From Allomyces arbusculus (lineage: Eukaryota; Blastocladiomycota; Blastocladiomycetes; Blastocladiales; Blastocladiaceae), in the NCBI GenBank assembly GCA_027604705.1, contig JADHYV010000029.1, forward strand, positions 186,001-250,000: 64,000 bases of DNA, read 5' to 3'. Numbering within the stretch: position 1 is the stretch's first letter; each line of letters starts with the position of its first letter. Of this stretch, positions 19,201 through 30,051 are shown piece by piece. Position numbers and translations under genes: made by a program. The notes below the pieces were generated by a model. That model searched no databases and was not told the DNA's origin. It saw nothing but the letters and a program-made list of their open reading frames with translations.

Positions 19201-20992
19201 TCTTGCCGGGCTTCTTGCCGTCGGCGGGCGGTGGCGTCGACGGCGTGCTCGGGTCGCGCGTATCCACCGACTTGAGCGTCTGCGTCGACGCGTCCGACCC
19301 GGCGCGCGCGCGCGCGTCCCCACCGGTGGGCTCCATGGGTGCAGCCACTTCCTCGCCGTCGACCTTGTCGTGATGCTCCGCGCCTGGCTCGGCGGCGCTG
19401 TCGTCGAGCACCGCCGCACGGACGTCCGCCCCGCCCTCGAGACCCAAGTGCGCATCAAACTCGAAAAACTCGGCGACTGCGGGCGCCGCCCGGAGCGCGG
19501 GTACATCAAATACAAATGCCAAGTACCGGTTAATCTTGGCCGTTCGGAGTCGCGCGAGGGGCTCGTCGACCGACGACCCGAACAGCCGTTTCGGCGGGAA
19601 CGACGGGAACCGCGTATTCGGGTACTGTTTCGTCAGTTTGTGGTCGAGCGCAAAGAACTCGGAGTAGCGTTTCCAGACGATCCAGGATGTCGAGGTCGGA
19701 GTAGCATCGTCCGACGAGGACGAGGTTTTCGCAGAGACCCACACGCGATAAGCCATATACTTCTTGACTTTGTCGTCGTGCACTTGGTGGCCGACGATCT
19801 CGGCCCACCGGTCCGGCAGAGTGCGGCCAGCGAGGTGTGCGGGAATGGCCGGGCCCGTGCTCGTGGTCGCGGAGGAGGGCACGTCGCGCGCGGTGCCGTC
19901 CGTATCGGCGGGTGGAGTCGTCGGGACGGGGGTCGCAGCCGCCGAATCGAGTACGTCGTTATCGCCGACGGGTGGGGCGTCGACGTCGACGGCGGTCGGC
20001 GTTGCCTCGCCGTCGACCGCGGGTTCGCCGGTGCTATCGGGTATGGCCGCAGCGTCCTCGCCCTCGGGCGAGTCGGGTAACGGCGTGGCGGCGCCCGCGT
20101 CGTCGCCGTTGGCGTCGACCAGTGGCGCCGCCTCTGCCTCCACGTCCACGTTCACGGCCCGGTCGTCGTGCGCGGCCTCCTCCTCCTCCGAGTCGGTGGC
20201 GTCCCCGTCGCCCTCCCCCTCGACGAGTTCGCTAACGCGCGAGTGTTCCTCGGCGATCATCGACAACGGTTCGCCGGCATCCAGGGCGGGGGCAGGTAAC
20301 GGCACGAGTGCATCGAGGTCAGTCGCATCGGACGCATCGGACACGTCTTCTTCTTCCTCTTCCTCTTCCTCGTCCGACGCATCCGACGCATCCGACGCGT
20401 CGCTCGAGTCGTCCGACGAAGTCGAGTCGTCGTCGGACGAGGACGAGAGTTCGTCAATCACGTCGCGGCGCACGGCATAGGGTTCGCCGAGTTCGTCGAG
20501 TGCAGCGAGCTCGTCGTCATCGAGATCGTCGTCGTCGTCATCGTCGTCGTCGTCGTCCAGCAACAGTTCCTCGTCGGAGAGGACCGCGTCCAAGTCGGCG
20601 AGCGACCGCGGCGGGTGGCGCGGCGGCGCGGTTCCCGCAGCGACACCGTGCGCGTGGCGGTGCGCGTGCGCATGCGCGTGGTGGTGCGCACCGTCGGACC
20701 GGCGGTGGGGCGGGGAGCGAGCGGCACCGCGCGGTCCCGGGAACTGCACGCGGCGCGCGGTCGGCGCCGAAGTCGCGGACGCCGTCGCTGACAGCGAGTC
20801 AAGCGCGTCGTGGAAGACGTCGACCGAGTGCTCTGACGCAGGCGTGGGCGTGGCCACGGTCAGCGTGAGCGACGGGCGTGGAGGCGAGGTCTGGTCCTGA
20901 TTCTCGGCGTCGGTCGCGCCCGGCGGCGGCGGGATGGCAATGACCAGCCGCGGGGCGGGCGCCGCGTCGCTGCTGTTGCCGTCGTCGGCCAT
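16280..20992 (-). CDS. PX-domain AGC-family protein kinase, 1570 aa
   Basis: One uninterrupted frame. Residues 1-395 are low complexity, with His, Asp and Ser/Asp/Glu runs. A PX phosphoinositide-binding domain follows at about 400-520 (KRYSEFFALDHKLTKQYP, then FPPKRLFG). Then come basic and Ala-rich coiled stretches. An AGC kinase domain lies at about 1100-1360: glycine loop IGKGTFGKV, Lys in CAIKVISK, YRDLKPEN, DFG, and activation loop TFCGTPEYLAPE with the PDK1-type Thr. An AGC tail ends near residue 1514 with hydrophobic motif FAGFTY. The domain order recalls SGK3 of animals and PX-linked AGC kinases of early fungi, so PDK1/TORC2-type activation at endosomal or plasma membranes is likely by family. 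The ATG at 20992 was chosen because composition changes there. The frame stays open upstream and an in-frame ATG 29 codons earlier is an alternative. At about three times the length of SGK3, it is unusually long. Confidence 0.88.
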   Translation of the reverse strand: MADDGNSSDAAPAPRLVIAIPPPPGATDAENQDQTSPPRPSLTLTVATPTPASEHSVDVFHDALDSLSATASATSAPTARRVQFPGPRGAARSPPHRRSDGAHHHAHAHAHRHAHGVAAGTAPPRHPPRSLADLDAVLSDEELLLDDDDDDDDDDDLDDDELAALDELGEPYAVRRDVIDELSSSSDDDSTSSDDSSDASDASDASDEEEEEEEEDVSDASDATDLDALVPLPAPALDAGEPLSMIAEEHSRVSELVEGEGDGDATDSEEEEAAHDDRAVNVDVEAEAAPLVDANGDDAGAATPLPDSPEGEDAAAIPDSTGEPAVDGEATPTAVDVDAPPVGDNDVLDSAAATPVPTTPPADTDGTARDVPSSATTSTGPAIPAHLAGRTLPDRWAEIVGHQVHDDKVKKYMAYRVWVSAKTSSSSDDATPTSTSWIVWKRYSEFFALDHKLTKQYPNTRFPSFPPKRLFGSSVDEPLARLRTAKINRYLAFVFDVPALRAAPAVAEFFEFDAHLGLEGGADVRAAVLDDSAAEPGAEHHDKVDGEEVAAPMEPTGGDARARAGSDASTQTLKSVDTRDPSTPSTPPPADGKKPGKNKTKKNKHKKPDDGISPKAALSQVKHRTSKIIRRVGRAYSNVENAVADRFGNTANAAADRAVVDEEGTAAAGPASAPAALDLAITPTTESASHHVHFGTSPPTSATSKLVNAIATIPFLPLRSKPSTATLPRSAGDDLASSLLASPPMSPGLALSPADAEDLRRQQKKAEKKAAKKLKEAHKKELKAREKDAKAAKKAARIRAEAEQDQRAREAKVAKKLARKAKKNRAEAEAMALAAAAAAAAAAAAAAPQSPSAELTSPSATLMGLTSNLDMTAGEGAGAGAVGADDHGAGSPSSGAVDAGKALTAPRKRRRHFHLPPILKLMGSSNNSSGTGAHGASGGFMGALLSPTTAESPAMLADFDGEHAQQPSSAVKRMAGFVLPGNKAAQAARDALHVPHTAPVSPTAATGVKPSSPVTADATPSADDLALIPPAPVGGKPAGRSASAPSMGASARPVPVAGGTSEADADAAVAAAVASSAAAPLNVPGVEEVSATQAKICLDDFQLIKLIGKGTFGKVLLAKHKQTGKPCAIKVISKAVLKNHPNEIRHVMSERNVLMRNMKHPFLIGLQYAFQTPLKLYLVLDYVNGGELFFHLQRERRFPEDRVRFYAAEITSALEYLHGLHILYRDLKPENLLLDREGHIALTDFGLAKENMHLTDGRTRTFCGTPEYLAPEIVKRQPYGLAVDWWCLGSVVYEMLVGLPPFYSANTQELFQRILHDKLKWPAHIPVSSAARAFVAALLVRHPEARLGARGGAREVKAHIFFAGVDWNKLVNKLYRPPFVPDLESTLDLRYIDPAFKDEDLTSGSVSTVSKAAWAAKHAAADGHANGDEHGATVAPATPAAAAAISKPTKDKKLKTPWSKSAAKKASAASATAPTAAASSAAINGHGGGDLDAIRDHVLAESESDDDAFAGFTYYGTGPDEDVLRDVYGSDVSSSEAEGDAEDEEDEGDETPSERSTGVRLAPASYGSSP

Positions 20993-22438
20993 GGCGTCTA
21001 GCGCTGCTGGTGGTGGATGAGCGTCGGGACGGTGCGGTGATGGTGATCCTGCTTGGGGGTGCTGGCGCGGCATACCAGAGCGTCGGCGGTCGCGTGCGGC
21101 AGGGGATGGTGCGCGCGGCAGGCGGGCGCGTGGCTGCTGGTAGTGGAAGTCGGAGTCGCGCGCGTGCTCGTGCGTGGAGTCGTTGTCGTGCTCGTCGTCC
21201 AGGTCGCGGTGCGGGAGCGTGGCCGGCGCGGTGGAGGTGGGGTCGGCACGACGGCGGCCGACTGCTCTCAAGGTGAAAAGCAAATACCTGGATGCGCCGC
21301 GTTGCGGTGGAATGCAGAGTGGCGGAAATCGAATACAAAACGCGCCAGAGTTGAGCCACGTGTCGGCGCCCTTCCCGGCACGTGCGCGACGGCCGCCCTG
21401 CGCTGCCCCACACCCGCCCGGGCCCGCCCCACCCGCCCCACCCGCCCCACACCGCCCAACACGGCCTCGAGGAAGCACTCGCAACGTGACCGCGTCGTTC
21501 GAGCAAACCCACCGAGCGTGGCAGCGCGGGATGCTGGCTCGACGTCCGGGGCAACGACGACGGCGGCGGCCATGGCAACGGCACCGCGTGTCCCACCCTT
21601 GTCCGCGCAGCACCGCGCGGTCGCCGCCCCAGCATCAGATCGAGCCTTGCACGTCTGCACCAGGGCTGACATTCCTGGTCTCCCTTCCGCGCGCAAAAAC
21701 TGACCAGGACCGCGTCGAGCGCGACATGCTGCGTAACCGGCGGCGCGACATGCTGGATGATCATTTTGGCCACAATCGGCGTATATAGGGCGGCGGCCGT
21801 CAGTATGGGGTGGTGACCGGCATGGTGACAAGAAGTGATGCGCACCAGGACAGCTGTTTGGCACCTTGTGCAATAAGGCGATCTTGTCGCGCCGCCGTGC
21901 ATAGCCGAGCGGCTGCACCAAGTGGTAGAGAAGAAAGGGGGGCATGAGAGCATCAGGTGTACAAATATCGCGTCGAATGGCTGATGTAATGCATGGGGGA
22001 GGAGACGGACACAAGAGATCAATGTGAAAAAACACCTGCAATCACCCTGCACAACCTGAGAGACATCACACAGCTCACGGTCCTCTTGCTTACAAAATAA
22101 TAAAGACACTGCAGTCGAGAACGCTTTCCACGAATACCACTCCACGAATAGCACCGACACGGCAATTCGTGAGTCGTGCGCTGGACTGTTCATTTCAAGG
22201 AACGGTGGCCGGCTCTCATCACAGTAACGATCAAGCAAGAACGACGCCGCCGACAATTGCGCTCCACGTCCAAAAAGATTCACGGCTTCATTACAACGTA
22301 CTGGCACGCCACTGAATTCCGTCCCGTTCCCCCCCCCCTCCTACCTCCTCCTCCTCGCGTAATCCCTGGGCCCCTTCCAACGGACCCCCTCCTTCCTTCC
22401 CCCATCTCTCATCTCCCCTCTCCTCCCTTCATTCAACA
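20993..22438. other. upstream region of the PX-kinase and 3' flank of the next kinase
   Basis: About 1.4 kb with no gene that I trust. A plus-strand stretch at about 21700-21788 resembles the C-terminal coding region of PFS2 (separate entry). A polypyrimidine/poly-C tract lies at about 22325-22440. Confidence 0.45.
21700..21788 (+). pseudogene. fragment resembling the PFS2 C-terminal exon
   Basis: Read on the plus strand, this encodes DRVERDMLRNRRRDMLDDHF followed by GHNRR. The PFS2/WDR33 gene at 26131-28689 has [20 protein letters not shown] followed by GPNRR. About 17 of 25 residues agree and the DNA is also visibly similar. It looks like a short duplicated and decayed piece of that exon, now in the upstream region of the PX-kinase gene. 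Confidence 0.5.
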
Positions 22439-24961
22439 TTACCCATGGACACCCCCACCTCCACCCGCCGCAACCCACGCATGCTCGCGAATCTTTGCCG
22501 CCGTTGGCCGCCGCGCAGTACTGGGCTCTAAGATCCACCTAACCAGCGCCTTGGTCTCTGGCGTCAACAGCGGATACTCGTCCCCACCATCCCCGTCCCC
22601 ACCCCCTTCCGCGTCATCCGTATCCGGCACTTCCACGGCCTCGTCCGGGAACGAAAACTCGGCGCGCGCAATCCGGTGCCAGAGCGCGCGACGGCCGGCC
22701 TTTCGAGTGGACCGGCGCCGGATCGTGCGTGTCGGGAACCCAGAGTTGGTTGGGGTTAACGGCGGACTCGGGGTCGCGGGCGGCGCGGGCGGCGCCGAGT
22801 GGTATGACGAGCGGCCCAGGGTGAGTTTATCCTCGAGTTGTCGGAGCAGGCCCGGGTCGACGCGGCGGTGGTGAATCGCTGCGGGGACAGGGGTCACGGC
22901 GTGCGGGAAGACGAGGGTCGGGAGTTGCGCGTCCGATGCGGACGCCGACACGGTCGGCGCAGGTACCGGGGCTGGTGCGGGCGCGGCCGCGGCGGCGACG
23001 TTGGTCGATTTGACGGGTACCGTGACGCTCTCTTCCACAACCACGTCCCTGGCCTCGACCGAGAACGGCAAGTGGCCGACGAGGATCGCGTACAGGACGA
23101 CGCCCGCCGACCAGGCGTCGGCGAGTTGCGGGTCGTGCGGTTTCCCGATGATCACTTCGGGTGCCGAGTACTCTTCGGACCCGCATCGTGTTGTGGTGGT
23201 TTTCTGGTCGGCGTGCACGAGGAGCGTCGAGAGGCCAAAGTCGGAGAGCTGGATGTGGAAGGGCGCCGACTTCGATTTGAGCAGAATCTGAAGACAGTGG
23301 CAACGTGAGAGGGTCAGCGGTAGAACTGCTAGGGCCGGGTTGAAGCGAACAACGCACGTTTTCCAACTTCAAGTCGCGGTGCGCGAGCTGTTTCCGGTGC
23401 ATGAACGCGAGCGCTACAAACGCCCAAACCACAACGTGAGTATCCCCGTCGTGCGTCTCTGCACCCTGCCCCACGAGCTCCACCATCACGTACCATCCAT
23501 GAGCTGGAACGCGAGTGCCTGTGCATCGGCCATCGTCACCGTGTCGTGGCGATACGCCATCAAATCAAACAGATCCCCACCCGGACAATAATCGAGCACG
23601 AGACACAGCAAATCCGACGACCGAATAATATCAAAGCACCGCATCACGTTCGGGTGTGCGTCGGATCCGGCACGAATGCGGGCGTTCACTAGGGTCGTCA
23701 GTTCCGGATCCTCATCCTCGTCGTCCTCGTCGTTGTGCGACACCTGCAACGGCGCGGCCTCGTGCATCGGATGTGCCACCGGCGCCTGCAGCGCAGCAAA
23801 CACGAGCGCCTCGTTGCGCGCGACGCGCGCGACCGTCTTGTCCCTTAACTCGATCAGTTTCAGCGCCACGCGTAGACGGGACCGCTTGACCGTGCCAAGC
23901 CGCACTTTCGAGAATGCACCGACGCCAATAACCGCGCCAATCGAGTAGGCGTCGAGACTACCCGTTGCGTGCGCGATCGCCGTCGGCCACGCGTCAGTAC
24001 GTGGGACAGCGGGCGATTCGTCGCCTTCGTTCGACGACGACTGCCGTGCAGTCGCGGACACGGGGGACGCGGCGCCCGCGGCGAGCCGTGACCGGAAGGA
24101 TGCGGGGACAATGTGGTCCGGGTGCGGGCTGATGGGGACCGACATGGCGCGGACGGGTGGGGCGGCGGTTGGTAACTTGGGCGAGTCGGACTCGACGAGG
24201 CCCGCGAGGTGCACGAGCGATGCGCCGATCCCGGCGCCCGTACCGAGCTTGGCGCGCATACCGAGCGGGACGCCGTGGAACGCTTCCGAAGGCAGGTGCG
24301 GTCTCGTGGCGCGCGGTCCCTCCACGTGAGGCATCGGCGGTGGGGTGACCGCCAGACTGTCGGGCGACGTGGATAGCGGCGAGACCGTGTGCGGCACGTC
24401 GAGGAGTGCGGTTTCGGTGGCCTCCGCGTGGCCGTCTGCGATCACATCCATTCGCGTGGCCGAGAGCGGTGAGAGCGCCATGTGTGTGCCCTGGAGAAGC
24501 GACGCCGACACGGTACGGTCATGATCCATGTGCCCGTGCGGCGCCGTGGCGACAGGCGGCGCGTTCGCGCGTCCATTCGGCGCTGGAATCGGGATCGGCG
24601 CGGTCTCGAGCCGTCGATGGCCCACTAACACGCCTGGTGGACGCGCCGCGGGCGCACGTGAGGCCGCGACGGATACGGGTTTTGGTGGCGGCTGCTTGAG
24701 CTTGGGGACGGCGAGCGTCGGCGCGTGCGCCGGTGCAGGCGCCGGGCGCGGCGTGCTGGAGCCTTGGAAGGGCGTACTAAAAAAATCGTCGTCGTAGTGC
24801 GGCTCCTCCGGGTCGTGTATGGTACTTGAGGCCGACGCGGTCGACATGGTGGGCGACGGCGGAACCGAGGACCCAGGCGAGGACGCGGCGTAGTCGGTAA
24901 AGCGGCGCGCGGCGCGGCCAAGCGAGAGCGAGCCGGGCGGCGGCGGTGGGGACGAGGCCAT
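22439..24961 (-). CDS. serine/threonine protein kinase, 790 aa, three exons
   Basis: Exons 24961-23494, 23413-23358 and 23287-22439 join in frame (donors GTACGT and GTGCGT; acceptors TTGTAG and CTTCAG). Residues 1-330 are disordered and Pro/Ser-rich. The kinase domain starts at about 338: loop IGVGAFSKV, Lys in VALKLI, HRDLKLEN with Asp503, DFG at 524-526, and CGSEEYSAPE. The second intron falls between LEN and ILLK, and the first just before the ALAFMHRK helix. Two insertions interrupt the domain: an acidic one in the N-lobe and a long Pro/Ala/Ser-rich one after the LPFSVEA segment, before a final helical part. The sequence is closest in style to fungal CAMK/Snf1-related kinases. A specific orthologue is not clear, and the role is unknown. 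Confidence 0.85.
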
Positions 24962-26130
24962 GATGGTGTGCGGGTAGGGTCGCGTTGCGGCGGAAACAGG
25001 TCAAGCGCGCTTGGTGCGAGTCAGGCACGCCGATGCGGCTAGACAAGTCCACGGCCACGGTCCCCCGACGCGGTTAGTCTCGTCGACGGGCGCGTTTCTG
25101 CGAAGCATCGGGCAGATGCGCGCGCGATCGGAGCGGCGCCGGCACGCGGGCGGACGTCATGCCGCCCCACCGGCTGCCGGCGCGTCCCTGCAGCCCACGC
25201 AGGAGCCGGAGCGGCACGCGCTGGGACCGCCTCCGCGGCAAAACGCTCACGCGCGCGCCTTGCCGCGGCCTGCATCGCGGTGCAGTGTATGCACGCACAC
25301 CGGTCTCGAACGCGGCCCACCACGCCCGACCCGAAGCAGCAACAGGACACCGTACCGCGTCGCGATCTCCTCCACACGGTCGAGTCGGTCGCGGGTCCCT
25401 GTGCTGCACTCGCAGCCTCGATCAACGTGTAGAAGTGCGCAAACGCAACTTGGATGACAGCGCACGGGCAGCGCCGATGCGCGCGCACTCGAGTTCGTTT
25501 ATGTTGGATCGAGCGCGACTTGGGTCCAGTCCGAGTTGCTCCTCGGTGCACCAAGCTTGGTTGGATGAGGAGTCGGAAACTTGGCCAAGGCGCGTGCGAT
25601 CGCAGCGGGCGGCCGCAGCACCGGAGCGTGTCGAGTCTTGTGGTCGAGTGCAGCAAGTTGCGGCCGTGCGGTCGCGGTCAGCTGTTGAGACGTTCTTCGA
25701 TGCAGAAGAGCTGCAGCTGCAACTTGCGGGAGCGGGGACACCAAGCGTGTCGCGTCCGTGGTGACACAGTTGTCAGCAGAGAGCGAGGCTCGTGGCCGTT
25801 CCCCATGGTTCGCTCCCGCCCCCGACTTGCGGCCATTCTCGACAACAGAGCGGCACGCCGTGCCGGTGTTCGCAGCGTGCCGGCCCGCGCCAGCGGTCAG
25901 CGGCGGTCGGTGTGTTGCCATGGTTGCCCGCGGCCAACAGCAAAGAACGTGTCTCCTGGGTCCTCGGACCTCATGCATGCGGGGCCCACGCGGCACACGC
26001 TGCTTTTCCACGCGTGTTGCTTGACGCGCGCCAAACCCGGCATTCCATCCGTGACAGTTGGCTTGACATCCGTCAACTTATTTATCTTCGACGTAGCGCA
26101 GATACAAAACACCCCGCCCCATTCCGTCCA
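24962..26130. other. intergenic between PFS2 3' end and the kinase start
   Basis: About 1.2 kb. It is GC-rich, so chance frames are common, but none has protein-like composition. It should contain the promoter of the minus-strand kinase gene. I see no clear element. Confidence 0.4.
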
Positions 26131-28689
26131 TCAATACTCGCGCCGCTGCTGGTCGCGATCACGATCGCGGTCCCACGGCGGGCGCGCCATCCCCATCCCG
26201 CCGCCCGGCGCGCCACGTTCTGGGCGATCGCGATCGAACCGGTCGCGACTCTGGTCGCGGTCAAACCGCGGGTCGCCACCATGGTCACGATGCATGTCGC
26301 CGACACGATCGCCACTGCGGTACTCGGGCCCAGGGCTCCCCTCGCCTCCACCACCACGCTCCCCACCGCCCGGCGGGAACGGCGGCATCGGCGGCAACTT
26401 CCCTGGGGCCATCCGTGGCCCACGCCGGTTCGGCCCAAAGAAATCATCAAACATTTCGCGCCGCCGCTTGCGGTGCATTTCGCGCTCGAGCCGGTCCGGG
26501 TCCATGTTGTCCGGGTCCACATCCAGCCCTGGCGGCGGCGGCATTCCGGCGGACGCGCTGGAACTCGCGCGCCACGGCGCATCGGACCGCGACGACGCCG
26601 ACGACGAAGGGGGCATCGGCGCGTCGTCGCCACCTAAAGTCCCTCCAATCGTGCCGAACCCGGGAATATAGAATTCGCCGTTGTCATCGAAGTCGTCTTG
26701 ATCGTGGTGCTGGTGGTGCGCGCGGTCGTGGTCGGCGTAGTCGGCGTCGCGCGCGTCTGTGCCGGTCACTTCGCGCACGCCGCCAGCGACGGCGGCGAGT
26801 TCCGATTCGCCGGGCCGTGGACGGGTCCAGAACCGCGTCGCGTAGTCGTTAGAGCCCGTGCAGAGGATGTGGCCGAGCGGGTGCCAGTCGAGCGCCCAAA
26901 TGTTAGCGTCGTGCGCGGTGGGTACTTGCGCAAGCGGAATCGACGGCTGGCTTGCGAGCCACCAGATGAGACTGCCTTCGGACCCGCCAGAGACGAACAG
27001 GTCCTCGTGTTGCGGGTGCCATGCGACGGCTATTATTCGAGACGTGGTGGAGAATGTTGGTCAGCTTACCGCGCAGTGAAACAAAGACAGTGGAGTATGC
27101 AGAGCGGGAAAGAAACGTACAGCACACTTCCTTGGCGTGGCCCTTAAAGTTGGCATACTCCTTCATCGTGCGAATATCGAAGATCTTGACCATTTGGTCG
27201 CGCGAACCGCTCAGCAACCAGTTGCCGTTGCGGTTCCACTGCACCGCGTGAATCGTGTTCTTGTGCCCGTGCCTAGATCAACCGCACCGAGTCGCTCGTG
27301 AGTTAATTGAAAACACGTCCCCTCAATCTCACCGTCTGGGTCGAGTGCAAAGCAGACGTAAGCATACAGCGTCGTGATCGCGCGCCCCGCGCGCGGGTCC
27401 CACAACTTGATCAAATTATCCTTGGACCCGGACGCGATCATGGCCTTGTATGGGTGCCAGTCCAAGCACTTGACGTCCCACCCGTGCCCGAGCATCGTGT
27501 GCTCGCAGGCGCCCGTGTGGAAATTCCACACCTTGACCGTCTTGTCGTCCGAGCACGTCGCGAATTTCGCGTCACTCGGCGCAAACGCGATCCCGCGCAC
27601 GGCCTCCTTGTGCACCTGAATCGACTTGAGGTTGTTCATGTTCGACTGCCAGTACTTAATCACGCCGGCATTGTCGCCCGAGAGCATCCACGTGTCATTG
27701 CGCGACCACCGCATGGAACGGACCGACGTTTCGTGCGCTTGCAGGATGGTCTCGAAGTTGAACGTGAGCCCGTTCCAAAGCGTGAACTCGCCCGAAGCGG
27801 AACCGGTGATCAAGCGGCGGCCCTCGGGCGTCCACTTCAGGTGAAAGAAAGGGGTGGGGTCAGCAGTGAAGGGAGCGGAGTGAGTGGCGATGAGAGACGA
27901 GCCGCGGCAAACGTACCCGGACGACGTTGACGTAGGTGCGGTACTTGTTCATGGACGTATGCACGAACCGCGTCGTGCACGCCGACACGGGCTTGTCGGG
28001 GATTGCGTATGGCGGGAGCAGCTGGCCGTTCAGTGGAAGACAAGAAACGCAGGTGGATCAGACCAACAGTTCGACAAGAAAGCGTGTATTCAAGTACTGA
28101 TCCGATGCGCGCCAACGACAGTCGAGTCCAAGTCTGTGGTCGGCCCATTGCTCCTGCCGCCGCAGGTTGGGATGGGCGGCTCGGACGAGCAAACCGCGCG
28201 GACAACGGCAGGAAGAAGCGCCCCGCGCAAGGCAACATACGTTGATGAGGAACTCCATGTCGGGCTGGATCGCGGGCCACGGCGTCGACCGCGACGCCGG
28301 GTAGAGCTGTGTGCGCATCTGGTTGTTGAGGAAGCACAGCCGTGATCAGTCCTGTACGCCTCGAGCACCGACCCCCATCTCGTCCACGCACGCACCTGGT
28401 TGTGTAGGATCACGCCCGAGTTGTAATCGACGGTACGACGCAAAAATGCCTTGCGCAGTCGCTTGGCATCAAAGTCGGCCTGCTGCTGCTGCGCTGACCT
28501 GGCACCGCCGCCAGCGCCTGGCTCGCTGCCCATGGTCGACGACCGGTGCGGCGCTGGGGAACCCGTTGCTGCCGACGACGGGGACGCGCCAGGTGAAGAA
28601 TGGCGATGGCTCGCGAGTGCACGGCTTAGGCCGGGTGGCAAGTGGTCGAGCCCGGGTGGAGGGCCGCGAGGTCCGCCGGTGTTCGACAT
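26131..28689 (-). CDS. PFS2: polyadenylation factor WD40 subunit (Pfs2/WDR33), 664 aa, six exons
   Basis: Exons 28689-28396, 28318-28241, 28021-27917, 27834-27368, 27272-27121 and 27029-26131 join in frame at canonical GT..AG sites. Residues about 90-105 hold the family's TVDYNSGV lead-in. Then comes a WD40 propeller with nearly diagnostic blocks: [102 protein letters not shown] and [11 protein letters not shown]. The C-terminal 170 residues are Asp/Gly/Pro/Arg-rich, with an [19 protein letters not shown] helix. Pfs2/WDR33 scaffolds the cleavage and polyadenylation factor and, in animals, helps read the AAUAAA signal. Length exceeds yeast Pfs2 (about 465) because of the tail, as in other filamentous or zoosporic fungi and animals. 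It is probably single-copy and essential, apart from a short C-terminal scrap near 21.7 kb. Confidence 0.93.
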
Positions 28690-30051
28690 GGTGCGGGATG
28701 CTGGTCGTCTTGGAGCAGCTGTTAACGTCAATTGCAGCAAGTGAAGTTACGATCTGCGGTGGTGGATGGTCATGACGTCGGGCAAGCTGGTGAATGCCCG
28801 CCAAGCAGGTGCAGTCCACACGCGATGCATCGTGAAGTCATGGTAAATCGAAGTTCAATTGAAATTGTCCGCGAGGACCAGTGGCACCTAGTGCACCTGG
28901 CAAGTGTCTGATGGAGTCACGAGCTCGGGCCGGTAGTTCGAGTCCGCGAAGGCGATGGGCCGAGAGTAAGCCGTATCGCCACGGCCCAATCTCCGCAACC
29001 AATCGCTTTTTGCCTTCAAATTGTGCCACTCCTCACTTCTCGGCTTGAGTGCAGGGGAGTGCAGGACCTGCGTCCACTACTGTACTCTTTCCGCCCTGAC
29101 TTCCTCTCATCATTTTGTCAAGTTTGTTGGGAACCGTCTACTTGCAGGGCAGGAGTGCTGGGCTCCTACATCAAAGTCTGCTGTGAATAGGAACCCATGA
29201 GTGGAGATCTGTCAATTTGTTGCCACTCTTGTGATGGGTGGAGTGGCCAACCTGATGGTTGCAGCTGCATCGCCTGGTAATGGTGCACTTGTCAACATCA
29301 GCAATTCACACCAGCTCAGCGTTGTGCCAGGAGAAGCGCTCACCATCTCTTCAAAACGGCTTGTAACTACCCCTAACTCAGCTGCAAAGGACCTATGACA
29401 CTGTGCACTTGGCCCATCATGCTGTCCAGATGCGCTGTTAGCTTGACAACTCTGATATGAGGGGCATTGTGTGTGCTTGATTTTCACTGATTCCTGATCC
29501 GCTTTGAGTTGCTGCCTGACTGACCTGATTTTCAATAGCAATTGTAGACACGGCTACCACCAAAGCCGCCAGTGGTACAACATCAGCGGTCACCTTTTTT
29601 CGTGGGCCGTGTGTGTCGCTCACTTGCTGACTGACATTGTGCGAACGATGATATATCATATTTCGCGGCCCAAACTCATCCGACTGCTGCGCCGCACCCG
29701 CCGAAGCGGGATGCGCGAGCGGCATCCAGTTGGCGACAGTCGCGCGAACGTCCAGGCTGACGTTGGAGCGGTGGCAATCGATGCTGCTGCAGTGGTCGCG
29801 CCCTCCGCGTTTGTGTTGGCTGCCGCGTCGGCGCGTAGGTCGACCCGCATGCATTGTCAGCGGAGATGCTCGGGATTCCTGAGGTTAAGCGTTTGCGCAC
29901 CTGACACATGCTGCCGGTTTGGACATGCGCGACGTGCGCATTTTGGCGGCTCTTAACCAATTGCACGATGCCGTGCAAGAGCAGCATGATTATCACTTGA
30001 GCCAAGTGCGCGTCACTGATTCGGGACCGTAATCGCCCACTCTGATCGTTC
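28690..30051. other. gene-poor stretch with a dispersed repeat
   Basis: About 1.35 kb upstream of PFS2. It contains one copy of the B-box-like repeat (28931-29010). A 35-codon frame at 29925-30032 (helical, Gln/His-rich) lies just upstream of the FIAW copy and might be an exon of it, but I could not join it in phase. Confidence 0.4.
28931..29010 (+). repeat. B-box-like dispersed repeat, copy A (possible SINE)
   Basis: The core GTAGTTCGAGTCCGCG is followed by AGGCGATGGGCCGAGAGTAA and CGGCCCAATCTCCGCAACCA. It matches copies at 33040-33115 and 33631-33712. TTCGANTCC resembles the Pol III B box, and a CTAGTGCA word about 40 bp upstream is shared with copy C. This suggests a tRNA-related SINE. 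Confidence 0.5.

Noticed and set aside
20250-20580. Tandem-repeat or CRISPR-like pattern in the GTC/GTCGTC-rich stretch
   Set aside because: It is the coding sequence for Asp, Ser and Glu runs of the PX-kinase N-terminus, with no regular repeat-spacer structure.
24962-26130. Several frames of 140-280 codons upstream of the second kinase
   Set aside because: Arg/Ser/Pro-rich chance frames in GC-rich DNA with overlapping alternatives on both strands.
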